A stretch of 64,000 bases of DNA from Desulfatibacillum alkenivorans DSM 16219 (GCF_900142135.1 NZ_FQZU01000029.1:1-64000), one strand, 5' to 3'. Counted from the first letter of the stretch, positions 52,985 to 62,581 are shown. Notes: a model not told the origin generated them from the letters alone. Numbers and translations are program-made.

Positions 52985-54694
52985 ATGGCAAAAAATTTCA
53001 AGTATTGGCCGGATGGTTGGCCCCAGTCCCTCAATTATCCCAATGTCCCTGTTTTTAAACTTTTGGACCAGACGGCGGAAAGATCCCCCAACAGGCTCGC
53101 CATGATTTTCGGCGGCATGGAACTGACCTTTTCCGAGTTGAAAAATCTGACGGAGCGCTTTGCGAACGCATTGAAATCATTAGGCGTGGGCAAAGGCGAT
53201 AAAGTGGCCATTCACCTGCCCAACTGCCCCCAGTTCGCCATTGCCTATTATGGCGCATTAAGGACCGGCGCCGCGTTTACGCCGGTTTCTCCATTACTGT
53301 CTCCTAAGGAGATCGAGCATCAACTTAACGACTCCCAGTCAAAGGCGCTTGTGTCTTTAGACCTCTTGTATCCCGGGGCGGCCGAGGCCGTGGCCAGGAC
53401 CACGGTTTCCAAGGTCATCACAACCAGCATCGCAGACTGCTTCAGCGCGGTCATCCAGCCCCTCAAGCCATTGGGCAAGTTTCCCGTGGAAGGAACCCTG
53501 GACATGGCCCAGCTTCTGGCCGAACATCAGCCGGATCCCCTGGACGTGGAAATCGACGTGGAAAAGGACCTGGCGCATTTGGCGTACACCGGCGGCACCA
53601 CCGGGGTTTCCAAAGGAGTCATGCTGACGCACAAGAACGTGATTTGCAACGTGCTGCAGTACTCCTGCTGGTTTGCAGGCGCCCAACTCGAACTCCGGGA
53701 GGACGGAACCTTTGGCCCTGACTATCCCCCGGATGTGGATCCCCACGTGGACCGCATGGCCGTTACGGACGAGGAAACCGCCCTGGTGGTCGTGCCCTGG
53801 TTCCACGCTATGGGAACCATCGCCTACCTCAATAACCCGGTTTACGCAGGCTCCACCATGGTGGTCTTTCCCAGGTTCGATCCCGTGGAGTACATCACCG
53901 CCATCGGGAAATACGGCGCAACCACCCTGGGCGGCGCGCCCCAGCTTTTCGTGCCTCTGGTCAACCTGCCCAATTTCAAGGATTACGACCTCTCAAGCAT
54001 TAAAATGGCCGGGTCCGGCGCAGCGCCCCTTCCGGTATCCGTGCTCAAGCAACTGGAGGAGTCCTTCACCGGCATCGTCCTGGAAGCCTACGGACTCACC
54101 GAGGTCTCCATGGGCGCCACCTGCAACCCGCCCATCAAAGGCCAGACCCGGGCCGGCTCCGTGGGGCTGCCCATTTTCGACACGGAAATCATCATCACAG
54201 ATCCCGCCTCCGGCGATGAACTTCCCATCGGCGAGGAAGGCGAGATTTGCATCAAAGGCCCCCAGGTCATGCAAGGGTATTGGGGCCGCCCGGAAGCCAC
54301 AGCCGAAGTGCTTAAAGACGGCTGGCTCCGCACCGGCGACATCGGCCGCATGGACGACGACGGATTCCTGTTCATCACGGACCGCATCAAAGACCTCATT
54401 CTATATAAAGGATATAACGTCTATCCCCGCCAGCTGGAGGAAGTCCTGTACGACCACCCCGCCGTGGAAAACGCGGCAGTGGTGGGAAAAAAGGATCCGG
54501 ACGCGGGCGAAAAGCCCATCGCCTTTGTGCAGCTCAGGTCCGGCATGGACGCTACGGAAGAGGACGTCATGGAGTTCGTCAATTCCAGGGTGGCGGCCTA
54601 TAAAAAAATCCGCGGCGTGATTTTCGTCAGCGAAATCCCCGTCAGCGGCGCCGGCAAAATCCTCAAACGCGAGCTGAGAAAGCAACTGGAATAG
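52985..54694 (+). CDS. Long-chain acyl-CoA ligase (AMP-forming)
   Basis: 569 residues. Adenylation motif YTGGTTGVSKGVMLTHKN from Tyr201, later EAYGLTEVS, GYWGRPEAT, GWLRTGDIG and ITDRIKDLILYKGYNVYP, and the C-terminal SGAGKILKRELR with the catalytic lysine. It activates a fatty or aromatic acid with ATP and CoA; the sequence best fits the FadD-like medium/long-chain group. ATG at 52985 follows AAAAGGAG; the frame upstream is unsupported. Supplies acyl-CoA to the beta-oxidation enzymes also encoded in the window. Followed by a strong terminator. Confidence 0.9.
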   Translation: MAKNFKYWPDGWPQSLNYPNVPVFKLLDQTAERSPNRLAMIFGGMELTFSELKNLTERFANALKSLGVGKGDKVAIHLPNCPQFAIAYYGALRTGAAFTPVSPLLSPKEIEHQLNDSQSKALVSLDLLYPGAAEAVARTTVSKVITTSIADCFSAVIQPLKPLGKFPVEGTLDMAQLLAEHQPDPLDVEIDVEKDLAHLAYTGGTTGVSKGVMLTHKNVICNVLQYSCWFAGAQLELREDGTFGPDYPPDVDPHVDRMAVTDEETALVVVPWFHAMGTIAYLNNPVYAGSTMVVFPRFDPVEYITAIGKYGATTLGGAPQLFVPLVNLPNFKDYDLSSIKMAGSGAAPLPVSVLKQLEESFTGIVLEAYGLTEVSMGATCNPPIKGQTRAGSVGLPIFDTEIIITDPASGDELPIGEEGEICIKGPQVMQGYWGRPEATAEVLKDGWLRTGDIGRMDDDGFLFITDRIKDLILYKGYNVYPRQLEEVLYDHPAVENAAVVGKKDPDAGEKPIAFVQLRSGMDATEEDVMEFVNSRVAAYKKIRGVIFVSEIPVSGAGKILKRELRKQLE

Positions 54695-54720
54695 AAGGCG
54701 GAATCCACAAGATATTGTAG

Positions 54721-54763
54721 AGGGCGTTGGAGGCCGCCACAAGCTTCAACGCCCTTTTCTTTT
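54721..54763 (+). terminator. Intrinsic terminator of the acyl-CoA ligase gene
   Basis: Stem agggcgttg (54721-54729) / caacgccct (54747-54755), then ttttctttt. Confidence 0.85.
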
Positions 54764-54939
54764 GCCGCCCCTTTACCTTTTTAAAATTTTTTTTCCCCGA
54801 TTCCACTATTATCCAAGCCTGATTTTAACGCTCTGCGTCATCAAACCAGCCCCCTTTAAAACGGCCTTCATCAGCAAAATTTCCCCCGTTCTTCATGACG
54901 CAAACAAAGGGCGCTAAAAACCCGCGATCCCGCCTTGGA

Positions 54940-54986
54940 CCCCAATATGTCTGAAAAATAATCTTGACAGGCACAATATGTAGTGG
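54940..54986 (+). promoter_or_regulatory. Tandem NrdR-like boxes upstream of nrdD
   Basis: Box 2, GCACAATATGTAGTGG (54971-54986), matches the published NrdR consensus acaCwAtATaTwGtgt at all strongly conserved positions. Box 1, CCCCAATATGTCTGAA (54940-54955), is weaker in its right half. The shared core CAATATGT is repeated at a distance of exactly 31 bp, the three-turn spacing typical of NrdR operators. A TTGACA at 54964-54969 places box 2 inside the promoter spacer. The nrdR gene is not in this window. The remaining bases from 54764 to 55205 show no gene. Confidence 0.75.
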
Positions 54987-55205
54987 TAATCATGTTCCCA
55001 CACAGCGGGAAAAAATCGCAGTAATTACAAACCTTCAACACTATTCCAGTTCCGTGGGAATTCCGGATTTTTTTCTTTTATCGGGTAGGACGTGACACAA
55101 ATCTCAAGGAAAAAACGAGGGCGGAGCTGGCGCCTGATCAATGACTTCAAATGGCTTAACTGCTGAGAGAATCCAAAATACTGCCCTGTAGCGAGCGAGG
55201 TGCCC

Positions 55206-57299
55206 ATGTTTGAACAGATAAAAAAGCGCGACGGCCGGATTGTTCCGTTTGATGCCGCCAAGATTACCAACGCCATAGCCCAGGCCGGCAAGGCAACCGA
55301 CGAGTTTACGGAGCGGGAGGCGAGAAAGCTCACCCTGCGGGTGGTCACCCTGGCTCATGATATGCGGCTCGGGGCCATTCCCGAAGTGGAGGAAGTGCAG
55401 GACATCGTAGAGCATGTTCTGCTGGATTCTCCCTATTTTATGAGCGCCAAGGCCTACATTCTGTATCGGGAGCAGCACGCCCAGATTCGCCGGATCACCC
55501 GGGAGGACCGGATCGACCTGGTGGACCATTACATCAACCGCCTGGACTGGAAGGTGAAGGAAAACAGCAATATGTGCTATTCCCTCCAGGGGTTGAACAA
55601 TTACATCTCCTCGGACATCACCTCAGAGTACTGGCTGGGAAAAATATATCCGCCTGAAATCCGCCGCGCCCATAAGTCCGGCGACATTCACGTGCACGAC
55701 CTCAGCCTGTTGTCCGTATACTGCGTGGGATGGGACTTGCAGGACTTGCTTTTGGAGGGATTCAAGGGCGTGGCCGGCAAGGTGGAAAGCGGCCCCCCGC
55801 GCCACTTGCGCTCCGCTCTGGGCCAGATCGTCAACTTTTTCTACACCCTGCAAGGCGAGGCCGCCGGCGCCCAGGCCCTGTCCAATTTCGACACCTTGCT
55901 GGCGCCCTTCGTCCGTTTTGACGAACTGGATCAAAAAGAGGTCAAACAGGCCCTTCAGGAATTTGTATTCAACATCAACATCCCCACCCGCGTGGGATTC
56001 CAGACGCCATTCACCAATATCACCATGGATCTCCAACCCGCCGCAACCCTGAAGAACGACCGGGTGATCGTGGGCGGAGAGTACCTGGACGAAACCTACG
56101 GCGAGTTCCAGCATGAAATGGACATGATCAACAAGGCCTTCGCCGAGGTCATGATGGAAGGCGACGCCAAGGGCCGGGTTTTTACGTTCCCCATCCCGAC
56201 GTACAACATTACGCCGGATTTCGACTGGGACAACCCCAATCTGGAGCCCGTGTGGAAGATGACCGGAAAATACGGCATTCCTTATTTTTCCAACTTCGTG
56301 AACTCCGACATGTCTCCCGAAGACGCCCGCTCCATGTGCTGCCGCTTGCGCCTGGACAACCGCGAGCTGCAAAAGCGGGGCGGCGGCCTTTTCGGCGCTA
56401 ATCCGCTCACCGGCTCCATTGGCGTGGTGACCATCAACCTGCCCAGACTGGGCTTTCTGGCTGCGGACGAAAAGGATTTTATGGAGCTCTTGGACGGCCG
56501 CATCGAGCTGGCCCGCCAAAGCCTGGAAATCAAGCGCAAGGTGCTGGAAAAGTTTACGGAAAGGGATCTGTATCCCTATTCCCAGTTCTATCTGCGCAAG
56601 GTCAAGGAAGGCACGGAAAAATTCTGGACCAATCATTTTTCCACCGTGGGCGTCATCGGCATGAACGAAGCCTGCCTGAACCTCCTGGGTAAAGACATCG
56701 GTACGCCCGAAGGCCAGGAATTCTCAGGCAGGGTTATGGACCATATCCGCGGCGTCCTTTCCGCCATCCAGGAGGAAACCGGCGAGATGTTCAACCTGGA
56801 AGCCACTCCGGGCGAGGGCACCTCTTATCGCCTGGCCATGGCCGACAAGAAGATGTATCCGGAAATCATTTGCGCCAATGAACCCCAGGTGCAGTCCGGG
56901 GCCTCTCCGTTCTATACCAACTCCACCCAGCTGCCCGTGGATTACACGGACGACCTGTTCCAGACCCTCAAGCTGCAGGACGACCTTCAGGCCAGGTACA
57001 CCGGCGGAACCGTGCTGCACATCTTCCTGGGAGAACAGGTGACCGACTGCGATTCGGTCAAGAACGTTTTGCGGAAAATCACGTCGGGCTATAAACTGCC
57101 CTACATGACCCTCACCCCCACCTTTTCCGTGTGCCCCTCCCACGGATACCTGGCCGGCGAATTGCACGAATGCCCCCGCTGCCAGTCGCCCACGGAGGTG
57201 TACTCCCGGGTGGTGGGTTACCTCCGTCCCGTCCGTCAGTGGAACGACGGCAAACAGGCGGAGTTTTCGTTGAGAAAAACCTTTAGCGTTGCTTCCTGA
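55206..57299 (+). CDS. nrdD: Anaerobic (class III) ribonucleoside-triphosphate reductase
   Basis: 697 residues. N-terminal ATP-cone (MFEQIKKRDGRIVPFDAAKI) senses dATP/ATP. The C-terminal zinc site reads CPSHGY...CPRC, and the glycyl-radical loop SRVVGYLRPVRQWNDGK places the radical at Gly671. It reduces ribonucleotides to deoxyribonucleotides without oxygen and is the only RNR seen here. ATG at 55206 is preferred over a GTG at 55200. The activase gene nrdG is on the same strand but 2 kb further on, behind a repeat-rich insertion. Confidence 0.96.
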   Translation: MFEQIKKRDGRIVPFDAAKITNAIAQAGKATDEFTEREARKLTLRVVTLAHDMRLGAIPEVEEVQDIVEHVLLDSPYFMSAKAYILYREQHAQIRRITREDRIDLVDHYINRLDWKVKENSNMCYSLQGLNNYISSDITSEYWLGKIYPPEIRRAHKSGDIHVHDLSLLSVYCVGWDLQDLLLEGFKGVAGKVESGPPRHLRSALGQIVNFFYTLQGEAAGAQALSNFDTLLAPFVRFDELDQKEVKQALQEFVFNINIPTRVGFQTPFTNITMDLQPAATLKNDRVIVGGEYLDETYGEFQHEMDMINKAFAEVMMEGDAKGRVFTFPIPTYNITPDFDWDNPNLEPVWKMTGKYGIPYFSNFVNSDMSPEDARSMCCRLRLDNRELQKRGGGLFGANPLTGSIGVVTINLPRLGFLAADEKDFMELLDGRIELARQSLEIKRKVLEKFTERDLYPYSQFYLRKVKEGTEKFWTNHFSTVGVIGMNEACLNLLGKDIGTPEGQEFSGRVMDHIRGVLSAIQEETGEMFNLEATPGEGTSYRLAMADKKMYPEIICANEPQVQSGASPFYTNSTQLPVDYTDDLFQTLKLQDDLQARYTGGTVLHIFLGEQVTDCDSVKNVLRKITSGYKLPYMTLTPTFSVCPSHGYLAGELHECPRCQSPTEVYSRVVGYLRPVRQWNDGKQAEFSLRKTFSVAS

Positions 57300-57483
57300 T
57301 CGGAGCGCCCGGCCCGGCCGGGAGTTTCGATGTTTATAAGAGGGAAGAGAGGAGGACGGCCCGGGGGGAGCCGCGCATGTTGATCTCCTAAGGAATTCGT
57401 GCACGACTCCAACAGTTGACAGGCTCTGACGCGGCTTTGCACCCCATCTCCACCTTTGCTCCCCCCGGCGCTTCTTTCCACTC

Positions 57484-57517
57484 CCTCAATCCGGGCGCTC
57501 AAGCGCCCGGATTGAGG
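57484..57517. terminator. Long perfect hairpin 185 bases after nrdD
   Basis: The 16-base arm cctcaatccgggcgct (57484-57499) pairs perfectly with agcgcccggattgagg (57502-57517). It has no T-run but is stable enough to end or protect the nrdD transcript. It also marks the left side of the inserted island. Confidence 0.55.
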
Positions 57518-57594
57518 ACCGCCGCCGAGCCGTGTAAGCCCGAACATGCAGCGTCCGGCTGAATCAAGGCCTCCTCAACCTGAAAGGCCAATAA

Positions 57595-57622
57595 GCATTC
57601 CCACGCACACCATGGGAACGAG
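57595..57622. repeat. REP element copy 1 of the RAYT island
   Basis: A 28-bp imperfect palindrome (gcattcccacgc ... catgggaacgag). Further copies are at 58466-58493 (inverted), 59049-59076, 59220-59247 and, degenerate, 59253-59280. Confidence 0.8.
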
Positions 57623-57680
57623 AAATAAACAACTTGTTCAGGTTATGCATTCTTCCAGCAAACAGCATGGAGAAAACATC

Positions 57681-58448
57681 ATGTCGGGTATAAAGCATCC
57701 TGACAAAGTCACTAATTCAACCCCGCACCTTGGATTCGTTTTTGGAATCATTTTAATTCTTGTAGTGGGAATGATACATTTTTGCCCGACAAAAAATGAA
57801 TACTCTCTAGGTATCGATTGGAATAACGGTACTATTGGAACCAATGTGAAGCCTCTTCCACCGTCATCCCCTTTAGAGAGGGATCAAGTGTCGGCAGAAA
57901 ATGACATGTTGACATACGCAACGGAAAACGGAGAGAAGAATATTGCTCTATATAGACCTGTCAGCTATTGGGAGAACTCATTATATGTTCAGGGCGAAAA
58001 AATTGAGCAAAAGGAAAATTACTTAGCCTATTGTATTCGTTCAGGAAAGACGCCCAATAATTTAACTGATGGAGATCTGTCAACGCAGGCTTTTCCTGCC
58101 TCATACAGCTATAGCTATATTGTTGATCTTGGGAAAAATTATGATATCGAAAGAATAAGAATTTTTTGGGGAAAATATGGAACCGATTCCAGATATATAA
58201 CACATTGGAAGGTTATGTGTTTTGACGAGCCTTCGGTTCCCTCCAAATCGGGGGAATACTTTCTGGATCCTGAGCGTTGGTTAATTATTGATAAAGGGCA
58301 TTTTCCTGGATCTGCATCAACTACTATCGAAGCAAGCGCAAAATGTCGATTTCTTTGGCTTTTTGCTGCCAGTCTTAACGAAAAGGAAAGCAGGTTCCAG
58401 GATTGGATAGGAATATACGAGTTGGAGGTTTTTGGGGAAGAAATATAG
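57681..58448 (+). CDS. Membrane-anchored protein with discoidin (F5/8 type C)-like domain
   Basis: 255 residues. One N-terminal membrane segment (LGFVFGIILILVVGMIHF) anchors a periplasmic part. The C-terminal 140 residues resemble a discoidin jelly roll: NLTDGDLSTQAFPAS, YIVDLGKNYDIERIRIFWG, THWKV and the closing DWIGIYELEVFGEE. Such domains often bind carbohydrate. The gene is AT-rich compared with nrdD and nrdG and lies inside the RAYT/REP island, so it may be imported cargo. Start chosen at 57681 (tGGAGaaaacatc); the frame extends to 57546. Confidence 0.65.
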   Translation: MSGIKHPDKVTNSTPHLGFVFGIILILVVGMIHFCPTKNEYSLGIDWNNGTIGTNVKPLPPSSPLERDQVSAENDMLTYATENGEKNIALYRPVSYWENSLYVQGEKIEQKENYLAYCIRSGKTPNNLTDGDLSTQAFPASYSYSYIVDLGKNYDIERIRIFWGKYGTDSRYITHWKVMCFDEPSVPSKSGEYFLDPERWLIIDKGHFPGSASTTIEASAKCRFLWLFAASLNEKESRFQDWIGIYELEVFGEEI

Positions 58449-58465
58449 CGGAAACGATGAAACTT

Positions 58466-58493
58466 CTCGTTCCCATGCTTTGCGTGGGAATGC
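58466..58493. repeat. REP element copy 2 (inverted), directly before the RAYT gene
   Basis: Reads ctcgttcccatg...gtgggaatgc, the reverse orientation of the other copies, 15 bases before the RAYT start codon. Confidence 0.85.
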
Positions 58494-58508
58494 ATACAGG
58501 AGCAACTC

Positions 58509-59039
58509 GTGGGCAGAAGCCGTTACAAGTTCAGGCAGCGGAATGCGCCTTATTTTGTAACCTGCACCGTCCTTAATTGGCTTCCTGTATTCACCCGCCC
58601 CGAACCGGTGGGTATAGTTATCGATTCCCTGGACTTCCTGATAAAGGATGGAATGAAGGTATACGCCTACGTCATCCTGGAAAACCACATGCACTTAATC
58701 GCCCAAAGCGATGATATAGGCAGAGACATGGGGCGCTTCAAGGCCCATACGGCAAAGCAGCTGATCGCCTTGCTAAAGGATTTTAAAGCAAAGACAATAC
58801 TGGATCAGTTGAGGTTCTATAAAGAGGCCCACAAGCAGGACCGGACCTATCAGTTCTGGCAGGAAGGCGTCCATCCTGAGCTGATTCACAATCTTAATAT
58901 GATGCGGGATAAGGTGGAGTACATACACCAGAATCCGGTGAAGCGCGGCTATGTGGATGAGCCGGAGCACTGGAGGTACTCCAGTGCACGGGACTACATG
59001 GGGCGGCAAGGAATGATTGAAATTTGTCAGCAGAGGTAA
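58509..59039 (+). CDS. REP-associated tyrosine transposase (RAYT)
   Basis: 176 residues, HUH nuclease of the Y1_Tnp family. Metal motif ENHMHLIAQ (His60, His62) and C-terminal helix VEYIHQNPVKRGYVDEPEHWRYSSARDY (quoted as two parts: YIHQNPVKRGY and WRYSSARDY) with the candidate catalytic tyrosine. Start is GTG at 58509 with AGGAG at 58498-58502. REP copies flank it immediately on both sides in opposite orientation (58466-58493 and 59049-59076), the standard RAYT/REP arrangement. It is clearly divergent from the RAYT at 1037, whose repeats are also different. Confidence 0.92.
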   Translation: MGRSRYKFRQRNAPYFVTCTVLNWLPVFTRPEPVGIVIDSLDFLIKDGMKVYAYVILENHMHLIAQSDDIGRDMGRFKAHTAKQLIALLKDFKAKTILDQLRFYKEAHKQDRTYQFWQEGVHPELIHNLNMMRDKVEYIHQNPVKRGYVDEPEHWRYSSARDYMGRQGMIEICQQR

Positions 59040-59048
59040 GTCCCGTAT

Positions 59049-59280
59049 GCATTCCCACGCGAAGCATGGGAACGAGAAGACGGAGGCGATCCGGTTGAGT
59101 TGGGCAGCGTCTCCATGGCTTGATAGGCCGGCGTGCATTTTCAGGCGTGGCACAGGAACGAGAAGGCGGGGCGATCCATTTGAGTTGGGCAGCGTCTCCA
59201 TGGCTTGATAGGCCGGTATGCATTCCCACGCACACCATGGGAATGAGTTGATGCACTCCCGCGCAAAGCATGGGACCAAG
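59049..59280. repeat. REP cluster (BIME-like) between RAYT and nrdG
   Basis: Three REP copies (59049-59076, 59220-59247, and degenerate 59253-59280) plus an 86-bp tandem repeat: gaacgagaag at 59070 recurs at 59156, and gttgggcagcgtctccatgg recurs within each unit. The cluster ends 24 bases before nrdG, so nrdG's ribosome site lies directly beside it. Confidence 0.85.
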
Positions 59281-59303
59281 TTGATATAAGAAGGTGTTGT
59301 AAA

Positions 59304-59996
59304 ATGGTTTTCGGCGGCATTCAAAAAACTTCGCTCATAGACTTTCCGGGCAGGGTGGGGTGCGTCCTTTTTACGGCGGGCTGCAACTTCAAATGCCCTT
59401 ACTGCCACAACCCGGAACTGCTTTCCTTTTCCACGGCTCAGGTTATCAGGAAAAACTGGGTCATGAACTTCCTGGAGGAGCGCGCAGGCTTCCTGGACGG
59501 CGTGGTCATAACGGGCGGAGAGCCCACGCTTCATAAGGACCTCATGGATTTCATGGCCGCCGTCAAAGACATGGGCTTTGAAGTCAAGCTGGACACCAAC
59601 GGAAGCAGGCCGGGCGTACTGGGGGAAATCCTGGAGAACGGCCTGGCCGACTACGTGGCCATGGACCTGAAGACCGATCCTGCTTTGTACGCTGAAATGG
59701 TGGCATCGCCTGTGGCCCCGGAAAAAATCCGGACGAGCATTCAAACCATTCTGGATTCCGGAACGCCCCACGAGTTCCGGACCACCTGCGCCCATCCCAT
59801 GATCAACGCGGACATACTGGCCGGTCTGGCGGACCAGTTGTCCGGGGCGGACCTATGGGTCTTTCAGGAATGCCGGGGCGCGAGAATGCTGGAGCCCGAC
59901 TTTTTGGAAAAGGCGGAAATGGTTTACACCCGCGAAGACGTGGAAGCCTTCGCCGCCCAGGCCTCTTCCTGCGTCAAAGAGGTTCGGGTGCGATAA
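59304..59996 (+). CDS. nrdG: Anaerobic ribonucleotide reductase activating protein (radical SAM)
   Basis: 230 residues. Radical-SAM cluster motif C27-x3-C31-x2-C34 in TAGCNFKCPYCHN, preceded by KTSLIDFPGRVGCVLFT; SAM-binding VITGGEPTL and LDTNG. It generates the glycyl radical on NrdD. The length and the DFPG start match the longer NrdG2-like subgroup. Ribosome site AAGGTG. It is separated from nrdD by the 2-kb RAYT/REP island, so it needs its own promoter or read-through. Confidence 0.93.
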   Translation: MVFGGIQKTSLIDFPGRVGCVLFTAGCNFKCPYCHNPELLSFSTAQVIRKNWVMNFLEERAGFLDGVVITGGEPTLHKDLMDFMAAVKDMGFEVKLDTNGSRPGVLGEILENGLADYVAMDLKTDPALYAEMVASPVAPEKIRTSIQTILDSGTPHEFRTTCAHPMINADILAGLADQLSGADLWVFQECRGARMLEPDFLEKAEMVYTREDVEAFAAQASSCVKEVRVR

Positions 59997-60148
59997 ATCC
60001 CCGCCGCTGTAAGTTTCATATAACCCTTTCCCTTGCCCGGAATCCTTGCTTTTTCCCGGCAATCTCTCTATGATTCCCTTCCGAAGCGCCTTGGATCATC
60101 ACCCCCTCTTGCCGCATTTCGCCTCAATTCAAATGGAAAGGACTTTGT

Positions 60149-62581
60149 ATGAAAGCCCAGACCCGGAGGAACGGCCTGGTAGACTGGTTAAGCGCCCTGT
60201 TTGAACGAATCGCCGGCTGGTCCTACGACCATAGGCTGATTGTGCTTTTCCTGTGCCTCGCCGTTTTGGGAGGGAGCCTTTTTTTCGCCGCGCAGGTCCG
60301 GCAGGACAACAGCTTCGAGGCTTATTTCGACCGGAGCGATCCCGCCTACGGCGCCTTTCTCCAGTTCCGGGAGGATTTCGGCTCCGATGAAATATCCTAT
60401 ATTCTATACGAAGCCCCCGGGATTGAGCACGGCGTCTGGAACCTGGAGGTGATGAAGAAAATTCGCGACCTGACCGAAGCGCTGGAGGACCAGGTTCCGT
60501 TTGTGGATAAAGTCACGTCCCTGGCCAACGCCGAGTTTATTGAGGGGGACGAGGATGAGCTTCTGGTTTACGACGCGTTAGAGGATTTTCCGGAAACCCA
60601 GGAGGATTTGCTCGCCTTCAGCGACCGGGTGATGTCCAAGCCTTTTTTTGTGGACGCCCTGGTCAGCGAGGACAGGAAGTACGCCGCCATCATCATTGAT
60701 ATGGAGAAATCCAGCGTGGACCCCCTGGACGAGATTATCCTCGACCCCGGGAAAAGCTCCAGCGACCTGGACAACCTCTATCCCCAGGCCGCAAACAACA
60801 AAATTGAGGAGATTCTGGCCCGGCCGGAATACTCCGCAATTACGTTCCACCACACCGGCGACGTGCCCCTTAACGCCTTCTACAACAAGACCACCATCAA
60901 AGAGAGCCTCAATCTGGGCCTGCTCTCCTTTGGCATGATAGCCCTGGTTCTGGGCCTGTTTTTTCGAAGGTTCATGGGGGTGATCGGCCCTCTGTCCATT
61001 GTGGCTTTGTCCGTCGTCCTGGTCCAGGGATTCATGGGAGTCATGGGGTGGCGCCAGGACCTCATGTTCATCATGCTGCCCGCCATTCTCACGGCCGTGG
61101 GCGTGGCCGACGCGGTCCACGTGTTCGCCGAGTTCCGCACCTTTTTCGCCGAGTACAACGACCGGCGGCAAGCCGTGGTCCGCACCCTGTATCTTGTGGG
61201 GACGCCCTGCCTGTTCACGTCCCTGACCACCGTAGTGGGCTTCGCCTCCATGAGCATATCGCCCATCAAGGCCATCCGGCATTTCGCCTTGTACAGCGCC
61301 GTGGGCGTGGGAAGCGCCTTTTTGCTGAGCGTCACCCTGTTTGTGGTTTTGCTCTCTTTCGGCAAAAGGCGTCCGGTCAAGGAATTGACCCGGGCCCAAA
61401 AGGCGTCCGCCAAAGGCGGGGCCGTCTTCAGGGCGGGATTGGACGCCGTCAGCAGTTTCAACATTCGTTGGAAATACCTTGTCGTAGCGGCTTCCGTCAT
61501 CATTTTGGCCATTTCCGCCATGGGAGCGGCCCGGCTTACGGTGGACTCCAGCTTTTTGAACGAGTTCGGCAAGAATGTAAAAATCCGGCGGGTGACCGAA
61601 TTTGCGGATAACGTCATGGGGGGGAGCGCCAGCTTTTCCTATATATTCGAGTCGGAAGACTACAACGGCATCCTGGAGCCGGAAGCCCTGGCGGAAATAG
61701 AGGCTTTCCAAAGGAAGGCCGAGTCCCACGACGTGGTGATTAAAAGCAACTCCATTGCGGACATTTTAAAGGATTTGAACCGGGCCTTCCATGAAAACCG
61801 GGAGGAGTATTATATTTTGCCGGACTCCATGGAACTGGGCTCCCAGTACATGCTCTTGTACGAAAGCTCCGGCGGGGACGAGTCCCACGATTACATTTCC
61901 TCGGACTACCAGCGCGCCAATGTGGAGCTGCGCTGCAAAATGGTGGAAACCAGCAGGTATCAGGCTTTGGTGAACGACCTGGAGGAATATTCCCTGGCGC
62001 GCACCGGCTCCCCGGTTCCGCCCCCGGTATACACGGGCATGGGCTCCCTGTGGGTGAAGCTGCTGGATTACATCGTCCAGAGCCAGATTCAGGGATTCGC
62101 CCTGGCCTTCACCATGATCGCCGTTATGATGTGCCTGGTTTTCGGGTCCGTGCGCACGGGGTTGCTTGCCATGATTCCCAACCTGACGCCGGTTCTGGTC
62201 ACCCTGGGATACATGGGCTGGGCGGGAATTCATCTGGATTACGTCAAGCTGCTTATCGCCTGCGTGGCCATAGGGATCGCCGTGGACGACACCGTGCATC
62301 TCATCACCCGGTACCGTCACGAGTTTTTCACCCATGGATGCTACGAAAAAGCCCTGCTCCCCTCCATGCGGGAGGTGGGCAGGGCCTTGTTCATTACCAC
62401 CGTGGTGCTGGTGTGCGGCTTTATGGTTATGGCTTTTTCCGAAATGGCCAGCCTGGCCGCCTTCGGCATCCTGGTGGCCGCCACCGTGTTAACGGCCCTG
62501 CTGGCGGATTTTTTTCTGTTGCCGGCCCTGGTGCTTTTGTTCAAGCCCTTCGGCCCGGAGTTTGATCCGGAACAGGATTAG
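60149..62581 (+). CDS. RND superfamily (MMPL-type) exporter
   Basis: 810 residues with the duplicated RND layout: a first membrane helix at about 30-48, a large periplasmic loop (50-250), a membrane block (about 255-410), a second helix and loop (about 440-645) and a final membrane block (about 650-800). Paired motifs GVADAVHVFAEF and AVDDTVHLITRYRHE carry the charged residues for proton coupling. COG1033-type exporters carry lipids or hydrophobic compounds. No membrane fusion protein is adjacent. Ribosome site GGAAAGGA. The 3' end lies three bases from the convergent Cache-domain gene. Confidence 0.9.
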   Translation: MKAQTRRNGLVDWLSALFERIAGWSYDHRLIVLFLCLAVLGGSLFFAAQVRQDNSFEAYFDRSDPAYGAFLQFREDFGSDEISYILYEAPGIEHGVWNLEVMKKIRDLTEALEDQVPFVDKVTSLANAEFIEGDEDELLVYDALEDFPETQEDLLAFSDRVMSKPFFVDALVSEDRKYAAIIIDMEKSSVDPLDEIILDPGKSSSDLDNLYPQAANNKIEEILARPEYSAITFHHTGDVPLNAFYNKTTIKESLNLGLLSFGMIALVLGLFFRRFMGVIGPLSIVALSVVLVQGFMGVMGWRQDLMFIMLPAILTAVGVADAVHVFAEFRTFFAEYNDRRQAVVRTLYLVGTPCLFTSLTTVVGFASMSISPIKAIRHFALYSAVGVGSAFLLSVTLFVVLLSFGKRRPVKELTRAQKASAKGGAVFRAGLDAVSSFNIRWKYLVVAASVIILAISAMGAARLTVDSSFLNEFGKNVKIRRVTEFADNVMGGSASFSYIFESEDYNGILEPEALAEIEAFQRKAESHDVVIKSNSIADILKDLNRAFHENREEYYILPDSMELGSQYMLLYESSGGDESHDYISSDYQRANVELRCKMVETSRYQALVNDLEEYSLARTGSPVPPPVYTGMGSLWVKLLDYIVQSQIQGFALAFTMIAVMMCLVFGSVRTGLLAMIPNLTPVLVTLGYMGWAGIHLDYVKLLIACVAIGIAVDDTVHLITRYRHEFFTHGCYEKALLPSMREVGRALFITTVVLVCGFMVMAFSEMASLAAFGILVAATVLTALLADFFLLPALVLLFKPFGPEFDPEQD

